This document shows positions 1 to 9,941 of a stretch of 64,000 bases of DNA, one piece after another. Location: assembly GCF_018130465.1 (NCBI RefSeq), contig NZ_JAFCKJ010000001.1:310001-374000 (forward strand), read 5' to 3'. The notes under the pieces were generated by a model, which did not search any database, was not told the DNA's origin, and saw only the letters and a list, made by a program, of their open reading frames with translations. Both the position numbers and the translations under genes were made by a program. Positions within the stretch are counted from its first letter, which is position 1. Each line of letters starts with the position of its first letter. This DNA is from Bradyrhizobium canariense (GTDB taxonomy: Bacteria > Pseudomonadota > Alphaproteobacteria > Rhizobiales > Xanthobacteraceae).

Positions 1-1224
1 GTGAACAACGGCGACATGATCCGCATGCAGGGGCTGACGGCCGAATTCACCAAGAAGAACCCCGACATATCGGTCAAATGGGTGACGCTCGAGGAGAACG
101 TGCTGCGCCAGCGCGTCACCACCGACATCGCCACCAAGGGCGGCCAATTCGACGTTCTCACCATCGGCACTTACGAGGTGCCGATCTGGGCCAAGAAGGG
201 CTGGCTGGTGCCGCTCGCCAATCTCGGCGCCGACTACGACGTCGCCGACCTCCTGCCCAAGATCAAGGATGCGGTCTCCGTCGACGGCAAGCTCTACGCC
301 GCGCCGTTCTACGGCGAGAGCTCGATGGTGATGTACCGCACCGACCTGTTCGACAAGGCCGGCCTCAAGATGCCGGAAAGCCCGACCTGGGATTTCGTCG
401 TCGACGCCGCCAAGAAGCTCACCGACAAGAGCGCCGGCGTCTACGGCATCTGCCTGCGCGGCAAGGCCGGCTGGGGCGAGAACATGGCGTTCCTCTCCGC
501 CATGGCCAATTCCTACGGCGCACGCTGGTTCGACGAGAAGTGGCAGCCGCAGTTCAACACCCCGGAATGGAAGGCGACGCTCACGACCTATGTCGACCTG
601 ATGAAGCAGGCCGGCCCTCCCGGCGCGAGCTCGAACGGCTTCAACGAGAACCTTGCGCTGTTCAACGCCGGCAAATGCGCGATGTGGATCGACGCCACGG
701 TCGCTGCATCCTTCGTCACCAACCCGAAGGACTCCAAGGTCGCCGACAAGGTCGGCTTCGCGATGGCGCCCAACACCGGGCTCGGCAAGAACGCCAACTG
801 GCTGTGGGCCTGGAGTCTCGCAATCCCCGCTGGCTCGAAGAAGTCGGAGGCCGCCGAGAAGTTCATCGGCTGGGCCACCAGCAAGGACTACACCAAGGTC
901 GTGGCTGCGAAGGAGGGCTGGGCCAACGTGCCGCCGGGCACCCGAACCTCGCTCTACCAAAACCCTGATTATCTGAAGGTCGCCCCGTTCGCCAAGCTGA
1001 CGCTGGCCTCGATCGACGCGGCCGATCCGAACAAGCCGACCGTGAAGCCGGTGCCCTATGTCGGCGTGCAATATGCGGCGATCCCCGAATTCCAGGGCAT
1101 CGGCACGCAGGTCGGACAGCAGTTCTCGGCCGCGCTCGCGGGATCGATGACGGTCGACGCCGCACTCACCGCGGCGCAATCCGCAACCGAGCGCGAGATG
1201 AAGCGCGCCGGCTACATCAAGTGA
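1..1224 (+). CDS. smoE: Polyol (sorbitol/mannitol-type) ABC transporter substrate-binding protein, 5'-truncated
   Basis: Periplasmic receptor that delivers a sugar alcohol to the permeases encoded just downstream. The frame is open from base 1 and the first residues (NNGDMIRMQGL) match the start of the mature domain of SmoE/MtlE-type family 1 binding proteins, so the signal peptide and the first few dozen residues lie outside the window; the GTG at base 1 is probably an internal valine codon. Visible family features are the segments ENVLRQRVTTDIATKGGQ, DVLTIGTYEVPIW and, further on, YGESSMVMYRTDLFDKAG. It heads an operon with two permeases, an ATPase, a dehydrogenase and two sugar kinases, the usual setting of polyol transporters. 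Exact ligand (sorbitol, mannitol, arabinitol, xylitol) cannot be read from sequence. Confidence 0.85.
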   Translation: MNNGDMIRMQGLTAEFTKKNPDISVKWVTLEENVLRQRVTTDIATKGGQFDVLTIGTYEVPIWAKKGWLVPLANLGADYDVADLLPKIKDAVSVDGKLYAAPFYGESSMVMYRTDLFDKAGLKMPESPTWDFVVDAAKKLTDKSAGVYGICLRGKAGWGENMAFLSAMANSYGARWFDEKWQPQFNTPEWKATLTTYVDLMKQAGPPGASSNGFNENLALFNAGKCAMWIDATVAASFVTNPKDSKVADKVGFAMAPNTGLGKNANWLWAWSLAIPAGSKKSEAAEKFIGWATSKDYTKVVAAKEGWANVPPGTRTSLYQNPDYLKVAPFAKLTLASIDAADPNKPTVKPVPYVGVQYAAIPEFQGIGTQVGQQFSAALAGSMTVDAALTAAQSATEREMKRAGYIK

Positions 1225-1254
1225 ACCCGAGCTCACCCTCCTGAGCTCAAACTT

Positions 1255-1286
1255 GCGGCCATCCACCGTTACGGATGGATGGCCGC
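1255..1286 (+). promoter_or_regulatory. Intercistronic stem-loop between binding-protein and permease genes
   Basis: Arms GCGGCCATCC (1255-1264) and GGATGGCCGC (1277-1286) are perfectly complementary over 10 bp around a 12-nt loop. No T-tract follows, so it is not a classical terminator. Hairpins at this place in sugar ABC operons commonly protect the upstream binding-protein mRNA and lower permease expression; that role is inferred here. Confidence 0.6.
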
Positions 1287-1314
1287 CTTCTTCCCGCAAG
1301 CGGAGAAGCCAAGA

Positions 1315-2187
1315 ATGGCAACCCGGCAGACGCAGCTTCTCGCACGGACGCTCCTGATGCCGGCCGTCGGGCTGCTGTTCATCTGGATGATCGTCCCGCT
1401 CGGGCTGACGATCTATTTCTCGACGCTGCATTACAGCCTGCTCGATCCCGGCTCGGGAGCGTTCGTCGGGCTGGAAAATTTCCGCTACTTCCTTACCGAT
1501 CCCGCGTTCCTCGCGTCGCTCCAGAACACGCTGGTGCTGGTCGGCTCGGTGCTGGCGCTGACCGTCCTGCTCGGAATTCCGCTGGCGCTGCTGCTCGACC
1601 AGCCCGTGATCGGCCTCAACATCGTGCGGCTGATGGTGATCGCGCCGTTCTTCGTCATGCCGACGGTGAGCGCGCTGGTCTGGAAGAACCTGCTGATGCA
1701 TCCGGTATCCGGGCTGTTTGCCTGGATCGCCTCGGTGTTCGGGTTGACGCCGATCGACTGGTTCACCGACGCGCCGCTGCTCGCCGTGATCCTGATCGTG
1801 TCCTGGCAATGGCTGCCGTTCGCGACGCTGATTTTGCTCACTGCGATGCAGTCGCTCGACGAGGAGCAGAAGGAAGCCGCCGAAATGGACGGTGCCAGCG
1901 CGATCTCAACCTTCATCTACATCACGCTGCCGCACCTCGCGCGCCCGATCACGGTGGTGATCCTGATCGAGACGATCTTCCTGCTCACCGTCTTTGCCGA
2001 AATTTACGTCACCACGGGCGGCGGCCCGGGACTGTCGACCACCAACATCGCCTTCCTGATCTATTCGCAGGCACTGATCCAGTACGATGTCGGCACCGCC
2101 TCGGCGGGCGGCCTCGTCGCTGTCGTGATCGCCAACGTCGTAGCCTTCTTCCTGGTCCGCATCGTCGGCCGCAACCTGGAGGCATGA
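1315..2187 (+). CDS. smoF: Polyol ABC transporter permease (MalF/SmoF-like)
   Basis: Inner-membrane permease subunit, 290 residues, about six transmembrane segments (first at LLMPAVGLLFIWMIVPLGL). The cytoplasmic EAA loop that docks with the ATPase is visible at about residues 183-212 (KEAAEMDGASAISTF). ATG 1315 is preferred over the in-frame ATG 1279 because a GGAG lies 8-11 bases before it and because 1279 lies inside the intercistronic hairpin. It follows the binding-protein gene and sits 3 bp before the second permease gene. Family 1 carbohydrate uptake permeases work as a heterodimer, so this should pair with the next gene. Confidence 0.88.
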   Translation: MATRQTQLLARTLLMPAVGLLFIWMIVPLGLTIYFSTLHYSLLDPGSGAFVGLENFRYFLTDPAFLASLQNTLVLVGSVLALTVLLGIPLALLLDQPVIGLNIVRLMVIAPFFVMPTVSALVWKNLLMHPVSGLFAWIASVFGLTPIDWFTDAPLLAVILIVSWQWLPFATLILLTAMQSLDEEQKEAAEMDGASAISTFIYITLPHLARPITVVILIETIFLLTVFAEIYVTTGGGPGLSTTNIAFLIYSQALIQYDVGTASAGGLVAVVIANVVAFFLVRIVGRNLEA

Positions 2188-2190
2188 GAT

Positions 2191-3021
2191 ATGGCGCGGA
2201 TGGCGACGACACGGCGGGTGGTGGTCTCGACGATCGGGGCGTGGTTGTTCGGCTTCCTGATCTTCTTCCCGATCCTCTGGATGGTATTGGCGAGTTTCAA
2301 GACCGAACTTGAGGCCTTCGCGATTCCGCCGTCCTTCCTGTTCTTCCACTGGACCACGGAGAACTACGCGACCGTGCAGGAGCGCAGCGACTATTTCCTC
2401 CACGCGACGAACTCGATCATCATCGCCGGCGGCTCGACGCTCATTGCGCTTTTGATCGCGATCCCCGCAGCCTGGTCAATGGCGTTCTCGCCGACCAAGC
2501 GCACCAAGGACATCCTGCTCTGGATGCTCTCGACCAAGATGATGCCGCCGGTCGGCGTGCTGGTGCCGATCTACCTGATCTACAAGTCCTTCGGCCTGCT
2601 CGATTCCCGCATCGGCCTCGTCTTCATCCTGTGCCTCGGAAATCTGCCGATCGTGATCTGGATGCTCTTCACCTATTTCAAGGAGATCCCGCGCGACATC
2701 CTGGAAGCCGCGCGCATGGACGGCGCCACCATCGGCCGCGAGCTGGTTCATGTCCTGACGCCGATGGCGATCCCGGGGCTCGCATCGACCATGCTGCTGA
2801 ATCTGATCCTGGCCTGGAACGAGGCGTTCTGGACGCTCAATCTGTCGACCTCGAACGCCGCGCCGCTCACCACGTTCATCGCGTCCTATTCGAGTCCGGA
2901 AGGGCTGTTCTGGGCAAAGCTGTCGGCGGCGTCGACGCTGGCGATCGCGCCCATTCTCGTCCTCGGTTGGTTCAGCCAGAAGCAGCTCGTGCGCGGGCTC
3001 ACCTTTGGCGCGGTAAAGTAA
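2191..3021 (+). CDS. smoG: Polyol ABC transporter permease (MalG/SmoG-like)
   Basis: Second inner-membrane permease, 276 residues, with an N-terminal membrane segment ([19 protein letters not shown]) and the EAA loop [16 protein letters not shown] near residues 170-186. The C-terminal [14 protein letters not shown] is typical of MalG-type subunits. GGAGG sits just before the ATG, inside the 3' end of the first permease gene, so the two are translationally close. Together with the previous subunit it would form the transmembrane channel of the polyol importer. Confidence 0.88.
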   Translation: MARMATTRRVVVSTIGAWLFGFLIFFPILWMVLASFKTELEAFAIPPSFLFFHWTTENYATVQERSDYFLHATNSIIIAGGSTLIALLIAIPAAWSMAFSPTKRTKDILLWMLSTKMMPPVGVLVPIYLIYKSFGLLDSRIGLVFILCLGNLPIVIWMLFTYFKEIPRDILEAARMDGATIGRELVHVLTPMAIPGLASTMLLNLILAWNEAFWTLNLSTSNAAPLTTFIASYSSPEGLFWAKLSAASTLAIAPILVLGWFSQKQLVRGLTFGAVK

Positions 3022-3037
3022 GAAGGGCTGCCGGATC

Positions 3038-4045
<1,008 letters not shown>

Positions 4046-4075
4046 CAAGAAACGGCAAGAAACGGCAAGAAACGG
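4046..4075 (+). repeat. Three tandem copies of a 10-bp unit
   Basis: CAAGAAACGG is repeated three times without mismatch (4046-4055, 4056-4065, 4066-4075) immediately after the ATPase stop codon and 10 bp before the next start. It is the only clear short tandem repeat in this operon; copy number could vary by slippage. Confidence 0.85.
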
Positions 4076-4085
4076 AAACACCAAA

Positions 4086-4859
4086 ATGTACCTGGAAAAA
4101 TTCAAGCTGAACGGCAAGACGGCGTTCATCACCGGTGGCGGGCAGGGCATCGGGCTCGCCTGCGCCGAGGCGCTGGCCGAAGCCGGCGCGAAGGTCGTGA
4201 TCGGCGACCGCGACAGCAAGGTCGCCGACAGCGCCAAGGCCAGCCTGAAGGCAAAGGGTTTTGACATCGAGACGGCGATCATGGACGTCACCGACACCAA
4301 GCGCGTGGCGGAGGTCGCGAGCGACCTCGTCGCGCGCCACGGCAAGGTCGACATCCTCGTCAACAATGCCGGCATTGCCCGCAGCGAGACGCCGGCGGAG
4401 ACCGTGGCCGACGAGCACTGGCTCAATGTGATCGACGTCAATCTCAACGGCACCTTCTGGTGCTGCCGCGAGTTCGGCAAGCACATGCTCAACGCCAGGA
4501 GCGGCGCCATCGTCAATGTCGGCTCGATGTCGGGCTTCATCGTCAACAAGCCGCAGGAGCAGTGCTTCTACAATGCCTCCAAGGCCGGGGTTCACCATCT
4601 CACAAAATCGCTGGCCGCCGAATGGGGCGCGCGTGGCGTCCGCGTCAACGCGGTGGCGCCGACCTATATCGAGACGCCGCTCAACGCCTTCGTGAAGAGC
4701 AATCCGAGAATGTACGATGCCTGGATCGGTGGAACCCCGATGGCGCGGATGGGGCAGGTCGAGGAGATCGCCTCCGTGGTGCTGTTCCTCTCGTCCGAGG
4801 CCGCGAGCCTGATGACCGGCAGCATCGTGCTGGTGGATGGCGGCTACACTTGCTGGTAG
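4086..4859 (+). CDS. SDR-family polyol dehydrogenase
   Basis: Short-chain dehydrogenase of 257 residues, expected to oxidise the imported polyol to a ketose. Nucleotide-binding TGGGQGIG is at about residues 16-23, an acidic D41 at the end of the second strand suggests NAD rather than NADP, NNAG is at 93-96, and the catalytic set is S149, Y162, K166 (YNASK). An upstream in-frame start at 3975 would lie inside the ATPase gene; ATG 4086, after the 10-bp tandem repeat, gives the normal family N-terminus. The neighbouring kinases imply a ketopentose or ketohexose product. Galactitol, sorbitol and arabinitol dehydrogenases all look like this, so the substrate is open. Confidence 0.85.
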   Translation: MYLEKFKLNGKTAFITGGGQGIGLACAEALAEAGAKVVIGDRDSKVADSAKASLKAKGFDIETAIMDVTDTKRVAEVASDLVARHGKVDILVNNAGIARSETPAETVADEHWLNVIDVNLNGTFWCCREFGKHMLNARSGAIVNVGSMSGFIVNKPQEQCFYNASKAGVHHLTKSLAAEWGARGVRVNAVAPTYIETPLNAFVKSNPRMYDAWIGGTPMARMGQVEEIASVVLFLSSEAASLMTGSIVLVDGGYTCW

Positions 4860-4898
4860 GCTTACCGTCAAAACTGACGAGAGCTTCCGGGAGCGACA

Positions 4899-6545
4899 AT
4901 GCCGCGAGCGTATATCGGCGTCGATGTAGGGACCACGAGCACGCGGGCAGGGGTGTTTGACGAGGCCGGCACCTTGCTGGCGATCGCACGGCATCCGATC
5001 AGGATATGGCACGAGGCCGGTGACATCGTCGAACAGTCGTCCCAGGATATCTGGGACGCTTGCACGGCGTCGGTACGTGCCGCGATGGCGGAAGCCGCAA
5101 TCGCGCCCGACAGCGTCGGCGGCATCGGTTTCGACGCCACCTGTTCCCTCGTGGTGCTCGATCCCAGGGGTGAGCCGCTCACCGTCAGCGCTTCCGGTGA
5201 CAGGCAGCGCAACGTCATCGTCTGGATGGATCATCGCGCCACGGCCGAGGCGCGGCTGATCAACGAGACTGGTGACGCCGTGCTGCGATATGTCGGCGGC
5301 TCGATCTCGCCCGAGATGGAGATGCCGAAACTGCTGTGGCTGAAGCGGCACATGCGCGCGAGCTTCGACGCTGCAGGGCACTTCTTCGATCTGGCGGATT
5401 ACCTGACCTGGCGCGCAACCGGCTCGCTTCAGCGCTCGACCTGTACCGTCACCTGCAAATGGAACTACCTCGCGCACGATGGCGGTGGCTGGAGCGCGCC
5501 ATTCTTCCATCGGATTGGTCTCTCGGAATTCGTCGCCGAGAAATATGCCAGGATCGGCACCGAGATCGTCGCTCCCGGTACGCGCCTGGGTGCAGGTCTA
5601 TCCCGCACTGCCGCGGGCGATCTCGGCCTGTCAGCGGCCACCCCGGTCGGAGCGTCCCTGATCGATGCGCATGCCGGCGGCATCGGCGCAATCGGCGGCC
5701 GCGATGAATCGGACGGCGCGACAGATGTCTGCGACCGCCTTGCCTACATCATGGGAACGTCGGCCTGCATCATGGCGACGACCAGGGAGCCATGCTTCGT
5801 ACCCGGCGTGTGGGGTCCTTATTACTCCGGCATGGTACCAAATTTCTGGCTGAACGAGGGCGGCCAGTCGGCCGCGGGCGCGGCGATCGACCATCTCCTC
5901 AAATCACATCCCGGCCATGCCGAAGCGAGCGCGGCGGCGCGCAGCGAGGGCCTCGACCTCATCGAGTTTCTCGAGCGCCGCATCATCGCGCGCGCAGGCG
6001 GCGCCAGCCGCGCCGCGCTGCTGGCCCGCGACGTCCATGTGCTTCCTGAGTTCATCGGCAACCGCTCGCCCTACGCCGACCCTGACACGCGCGCGGTGAT
6101 CGCGGGCCTCGATCTCGACACCGACATCGCCTCGATGGAACGGCTGTTCGCCGCCGGTCTGTGCGGGCTCGCCTATGGGCTTGCCGAGGTGATCGAGGCC
6201 TTTGCCGCGCATGGCGTCCATTCCAGCATCATGATCATGGGCGGCGGTGCCAGCCGCAGTCCGCTGGTGCGACAGATCATGGCCGATACGACTGGCCTCA
6301 CCGTCGCGCTGCCGCAGACCAGGGAGCCGGTGCTGCTCGGCGCCGCGATGCTCGGCGCGGTCGCCGGCGGCGCCTATGCCTCGATCGGCGAGACCATGGC
6401 AAAGATGTCGGCGCTGGGACGGAAGAGCGAGCCGACCACGCCCGACATCGCCGCCTTTCACGCCCGCAAGCGTGAGGTCTACAGATTGCTGCGCGAGGTC
6501 GATCGCGGCAGCCGCGCCGCGATGCGTGGAATGGCCGGAGGTTGA
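4899..6545 (+). CDS. FGGY-family pentulose kinase (ribulokinase type)
   Basis: Cytoplasmic sugar kinase of 548 residues, the length of the FGGY pentulose kinases active on D-ribulose or related ketopentoses. N-terminal phosphate loop GVDVGTTSTRAGVFD, the VWMDHRA segment typical of this group near residue 110, and the C-terminal GGGASRSPLVRQIMADTTG ATP-binding motif are visible. It should phosphorylate the ketose formed by the dehydrogenase encoded 39 bp upstream. A second, PfkB-type kinase follows, so the operon can probably handle two kinds of keto sugar. Which ketose is used cannot be told from sequence alone. Confidence 0.85.
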   Translation: MPRAYIGVDVGTTSTRAGVFDEAGTLLAIARHPIRIWHEAGDIVEQSSQDIWDACTASVRAAMAEAAIAPDSVGGIGFDATCSLVVLDPRGEPLTVSASGDRQRNVIVWMDHRATAEARLINETGDAVLRYVGGSISPEMEMPKLLWLKRHMRASFDAAGHFFDLADYLTWRATGSLQRSTCTVTCKWNYLAHDGGGWSAPFFHRIGLSEFVAEKYARIGTEIVAPGTRLGAGLSRTAAGDLGLSAATPVGASLIDAHAGGIGAIGGRDESDGATDVCDRLAYIMGTSACIMATTREPCFVPGVWGPYYSGMVPNFWLNEGGQSAAGAAIDHLLKSHPGHAEASAAARSEGLDLIEFLERRIIARAGGASRAALLARDVHVLPEFIGNRSPYADPDTRAVIAGLDLDTDIASMERLFAAGLCGLAYGLAEVIEAFAAHGVHSSIMIMGGGASRSPLVRQIMADTTGLTVALPQTREPVLLGAAMLGAVAGGAYASIGETMAKMSALGRKSEPTTPDIAAFHARKREVYRLLREVDRGSRAAMRGMAGG

Positions 6546-6550
6546 AACGG

Positions 6551-7486
6551 ATGTTGATTTCCTGCGGCGATGCGCTGATCGATTTCGTGCCGACGCGGAG
6601 CGGCGACGGCCGTGAGGCGGTGATGCCGGTCGTCGGCGGCTCCTGCCTCAACGTCGCAATCGGCATGGCGCGGCTGGGCGCGCCGACCGGATTTGTCGGC
6701 GGGATCTCGACGGACATGTTCGGGCGCATGATCGCCGACCACGCCGCTGCCTCCGATGTCGAGCTCACCCTCGCCACCCGCAGCGATCACCAGTCTACGC
6801 TCGCCTTCGTGCGCATCGTCGCGGGCGAGTCGCATTACGCCTTCTACGATGCCGAGACGGCGACGCGGAACTGGACCTACCGGCGCGGGTCCATTCCGTT
6901 CGCGACCGTCGAAGCCCTCCATGTCGGCTCGACCACGCTGGTCAATGATCAGGGCGCGACGGAGACCAGGGCCCTGATCGCGGACGCGCGGGCATCGTCG
7001 ACCATCTCCTTCGACCCGAACTGCCGGCCCAACCTCGTGAAGGACAAGCCGGCTTATCTCGCGCGCATGACCGAGTTTGCGGCCAGCGCCGATCTCATCA
7101 AGATGTCGGACGTCGATTTTGCCTATCTCTTCGGCGACGAGCCGTATCAGCAGCGCGCGAGCACGCTGCTCGCAGGGGGCGCGAGCCTCGTCGTCATCAC
7201 CCGCGGCAACAGCGGCGCGATCGCATGGCATGCGGGGGCAGGGCAGATCGAGGTCGCCGCACCCAAGGTCGTGGTCGCCGACACCATCGGCGCGGGCGAC
7301 AGTTTTCAGGCGGCGCTGTTGTTCGCCCTGCACAAGCAGGGGCGTCTCGCGCGGGAGGAATTGACGAGCATCGGCGCAGACGAGCTCCGCCGCGCGCTGT
7401 CCTTTGCTGCGAACTGTGCTGGCCTGACCTGCACCCGCCCGGGCGCCGATCCGCCCTGGAGTCACGAGATCAACTGGCCCTTGTAG
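6551..7486 (+). CDS. PfkB-family carbohydrate kinase (fructokinase-like)
   Basis: Ribokinase-fold kinase, 311 residues. N-terminal CGDALIDFVP and the GGSCLNVAIGMARLG motif are the PfkB signature 1 region; DTIGAGDSFQAAL near the C-terminus carries the catalytic Asp and anion hole. ATG 6551 is chosen because GGAGG lies at 6537-6541; an in-frame TTG at 6542 overlaps the FGGY stop codon. Fructokinase fits an operon that imports mannitol or sorbitol and oxidises it to fructose, but 2-keto-3-deoxygluconate kinases look similar. It is the last gene of the operon and converges on a LysR gene 4 bp away. Confidence 0.85.
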   Translation: MLISCGDALIDFVPTRSGDGREAVMPVVGGSCLNVAIGMARLGAPTGFVGGISTDMFGRMIADHAAASDVELTLATRSDHQSTLAFVRIVAGESHYAFYDAETATRNWTYRRGSIPFATVEALHVGSTTLVNDQGATETRALIADARASSTISFDPNCRPNLVKDKPAYLARMTEFAASADLIKMSDVDFAYLFGDEPYQQRASTLLAGGASLVVITRGNSGAIAWHAGAGQIEVAAPKVVVADTIGAGDSFQAALLFALHKQGRLAREELTSIGADELRRALSFAANCAGLTCTRPGADPPWSHEINWPL

Positions 7487-7490
7487 CCCG

Positions 7491-8378
7491 TCACAGCCGT
7501 GCCACGACCTTCTCGGCGCATTTGAGGAAGGTGCGGATCAGCGGGCTGTGCGAATCCCGCCGCCAGCACACCGCGATGTCGATGGAATCGGTGGCGTCGC
7601 GCAGCGGCCTGAACACGACCCCACGCGGCGCCCCGAGCTGCGCGCAGGCCGGCAGGATCGCCAGGCCCTCGCCGGCCAGGACCAGGCTCATCGCCGAATG
7701 CACTGTTTCCACCCGGCTGACGATCGGCATCACGACCTGGTGCCGCCGCAGCAAGGCGGCAACCGCGGAGGAGGCGGGATCCTGGTCGGGGTGAGGCAGC
7801 GCGATCAGGGGGCGGCCCTGCAATCGGGCCACGGGCACCGCGCCCAGACGGGCGAGCGGTGAGCGGATCGGCATGGCCAGCATGAGGGGCTGGGCACCGA
7901 TCCGCGCCACCTGAATCTCGGGATGATGGATCGCCGGCATGCACAGCGCGACCGTGACGCTGCGGTCGAGCAGCCGCGCCTCGCGGGTCGAGGCGGTGAG
8001 CTCGGCGAAATCGAGATCGACGCCGGGGATGGACCGCCGCAGCTCGGGGATCAGGCGCGGCAGAACGGCATTTGCCAGCACGAACATGTATCCGACCGAA
8101 ATCCGCCCGCGCCGCCCGGATGCGACCGCGCGCGCGGCTTCGGCGCCGTCGGCCGCCAGCGCCAGCGCTTCGCCGGCGCGCGCGAACAGCGCCTGGCCCG
8201 CCTCGGTCAGGTCCATGCCGCGCGTGCCGCGGCGGAATAGCGGCGCGCCGATTTCGGCTTCGAGCTTGCGGATCTGGACCGAGAGCGGCGGCTGCGCCAT
8301 GCGCAGCCGCTCGGCGGCCTTGCCGACGCTGCGCGCCTCGGCGACGGCGACGAAATAGCGGAGCCGGCGAAGATCCAT
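7491..8378 (-). CDS. LysR-family transcriptional regulator
   Basis: DNA-binding regulator, 295 residues. The N-terminal MDLRRLRYFVAVAEARSVG and KAAERLRMAQPPLSVQIRKL form the winged helix-turn-helix, followed by the periplasmic-binding-like effector domain. The start at 8378 gives the standard LysR N-terminus; 8384 (MPMDLRR) is also possible. It is transcribed divergently from the amidase and peptide-type ABC transporter, the usual arrangement for a LysR protein controlling its neighbours, and a palindrome lies in the shared region. The effector is unknown; it may be the substrate or product of the amidase. Confidence 0.88.
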   Translation of the reverse strand: MDLRRLRYFVAVAEARSVGKAAERLRMAQPPLSVQIRKLEAEIGAPLFRRGTRGMDLTEAGQALFARAGEALALAADGAEAARAVASGRRGRISVGYMFVLANAVLPRLIPELRRSIPGVDLDFAELTASTREARLLDRSVTVALCMPAIHHPEIQVARIGAQPLMLAMPIRSPLARLGAVPVARLQGRPLIALPHPDQDPASSAVAALLRRHQVVMPIVSRVETVHSAMSLVLAGEGLAILPACAQLGAPRGVVFRPLRDATDSIDIAVCWRRDSHSPLIRTFLKCAEKVVARL

Positions 8379-8403
8379 TGGCATACCGAAAACATATGGG
8401 TTG

Positions 8404-8417
8404 ACCATCAAAATGGT
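8404..8417. promoter_or_regulatory. Candidate LysR operator palindrome
   Basis: ACCAT-CAAA-ATGGT is a perfect 5+4+5 inverted repeat 26 bp before the LysR start and about 96 bp before the amidase start, in their shared divergent region. Short arms around an AT-rich centre fit the LysR binding-site pattern; no binding data are implied. Confidence 0.5.
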
Positions 8418-8513
8418 ATTGGACGCCGAGTTAACAAAACTGTCATTCTCGCTGTCAATGTCCTGTCGATGTCTTGGGGCCAACGGCGGCCCGCTTCGGA
8501 GCGTGATGTGACG

Positions 8514-9935
8514 ATGAACGGCGATCCCTGTCTGCTGTCCGCAACCGAACTGCGCGGTCTCGTCGCCGAAAAACGGATCTCCCCCGTCGAACTCGTCAGC
8601 GCCGTGCTCGCGCGCGCCGAGGCGCTCCAGCCCCGGTTGAACTGCTTCATCACGCTCTGCGGCGACGAGGCGATGGCGCAGGCGCGCGCGGCCGAGCGCA
8701 AGATGATGGCCGGTGAGCCGCTCGGCCTGCTGCACGGCATCCCCGTCACCGTCAAGGACATCGTCAACACCAGGGGCGTGAAGACCACGTTCGGCGCGGT
8801 TCCCTACAAGGACAACGTTCCGAACGAGGATGCCGTCGCGGTTGCAAGGTTGCGCGCGGAAGGCGCGATCCTGATCGGCAAGACGACCACGCCCGAATTC
8901 GGCAGCAAATGCCTGACCGACTCGCCGCTGTTCGGCCGCACCCGCAACGCCTGGAGCGCCGAGCGCTCGTCGGGCGGCTCCAGCGGCGGCGCGGCGGTGG
9001 CGGTGGCGAGCGGCATCGCGCCGCTTGCGATCGCGACCGATGGCGGCGGCTCGACGCGGATTCCCGCCGCCTGCAACGGCGTGGTCGGGCTGAAGCAGAG
9101 CAACGGCGTCATCGCGCACAGCCAGGCGCTGGACGTGTTCGGCAACCAGACCTATGTCACGCCGATGACGCGGACCGTCGCCGACACCGCGCTGATGATG
9201 CAGGCGATGGCCGGCGAGGATTCCTGCGATCCGTGGTCGATCGGCGTTCCCGTGCCCGACTTCATCGGCACGGCCGCTCCGCGCGGTGATCTGCGCGGGC
9301 AGAAAATCCTGTACTGCCTGTCACCGCCCGGACGCCCTGTCTCTGCCGATGTCGCAGCCGGCTTCAAGGCGAGCCTCGATCGGCTCGCGGGCCTGGGGGC
9401 CGAGCTCGAGGAGTTTTCGGGCGAGGGGTTCGACATCGAGCCGATCTGGCGCGCCATCAACCACACGGTCTGGCGGACGCGCTTTGCAAAACTCGCGGCC
9501 GAGCATGGGGACGTGCTGAGCGAGGCCTTCCGGAAGCAGCTTGCGCTCGCCACCGATGTCAGCGGCGTCGCCTATCAGGAAGCGATGTTCGCGCGCACGG
9601 CGTTGTTCCGCCGGGTGCAATCCCTGCTTGCGCGTGGGCATCTCCTGGCGATGCCGACCATCACCCGCACGGCGCTGCCCATCGATCAGGACCTGTTCGG
9701 CACCATCGAGATCGACGGCAAGCAGTTTGACAGCGTCCGGCCGCACTGGTTCCCCTGGACCATGCCGTTCAACATGACCGGACACCCCGCGATCAGTCTG
9801 CCCTGCGGTTTCGGCCGCGACGGCCTGCCGATCGGATTGCAACTCGTCGGCCGCTTCCGCGCTGATGCGGACTTGCTGCGCGTGAGCGCGCTGTTCGAGG
9901 CCTCGCAAGGCCTTCTGTCCCGCTGGCCCGGCTGA
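8514..9935 (+). CDS. Amidase (amidase-signature family)
   Basis: Hydrolase of about 473 residues that cleaves a carboxamide bond. The Ser-cisSer-Lys triad is complete: K81 (VTVKDI), S156 (GGSSGG) and S180 (DGGGSTRIPAA), with the same residue spacing as in FAAH-type amidases. ATG 8514 is preferred to the in-frame ATG 8469 because GGAG lies at 8498-8501 and the conserved domain begins directly after it. There is no signal peptide, so it acts in the cytoplasm. It lies upstream of a peptide-type ABC importer, suggesting that the importer brings in the amide it hydrolyses. GatA is unlikely because no gatB or gatC is nearby. Confidence 0.85.
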   Translation: MNGDPCLLSATELRGLVAEKRISPVELVSAVLARAEALQPRLNCFITLCGDEAMAQARAAERKMMAGEPLGLLHGIPVTVKDIVNTRGVKTTFGAVPYKDNVPNEDAVAVARLRAEGAILIGKTTTPEFGSKCLTDSPLFGRTRNAWSAERSSGGSSGGAAVAVASGIAPLAIATDGGGSTRIPAACNGVVGLKQSNGVIAHSQALDVFGNQTYVTPMTRTVADTALMMQAMAGEDSCDPWSIGVPVPDFIGTAAPRGDLRGQKILYCLSPPGRPVSADVAAGFKASLDRLAGLGAELEEFSGEGFDIEPIWRAINHTVWRTRFAKLAAEHGDVLSEAFRKQLALATDVSGVAYQEAMFARTALFRRVQSLLARGHLLAMPTITRTALPIDQDLFGTIEIDGKQFDSVRPHWFPWTMPFNMTGHPAISLPCGFGRDGLPIGLQLVGRFRADADLLRVSALFEASQGLLSRWPG

Positions 9936-9941
9936 GGTGAG

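Noticed and set aside
1-3. GTG at base 1 as a real start codon
   Set aside because: The mature domain of the binding protein begins immediately and the signal peptide is missing, so the gene is cut by the window edge.
4046-4075. CRISPR-like repeat
   Set aside because: Direct abutting 10-bp copies without spacers; no cas genes in the window.
8514-9935. GatA subunit of the tRNA amidotransferase
   Set aside because: No gatB or gatC nearby and the gene sits in a LysR/ABC transporter setting.
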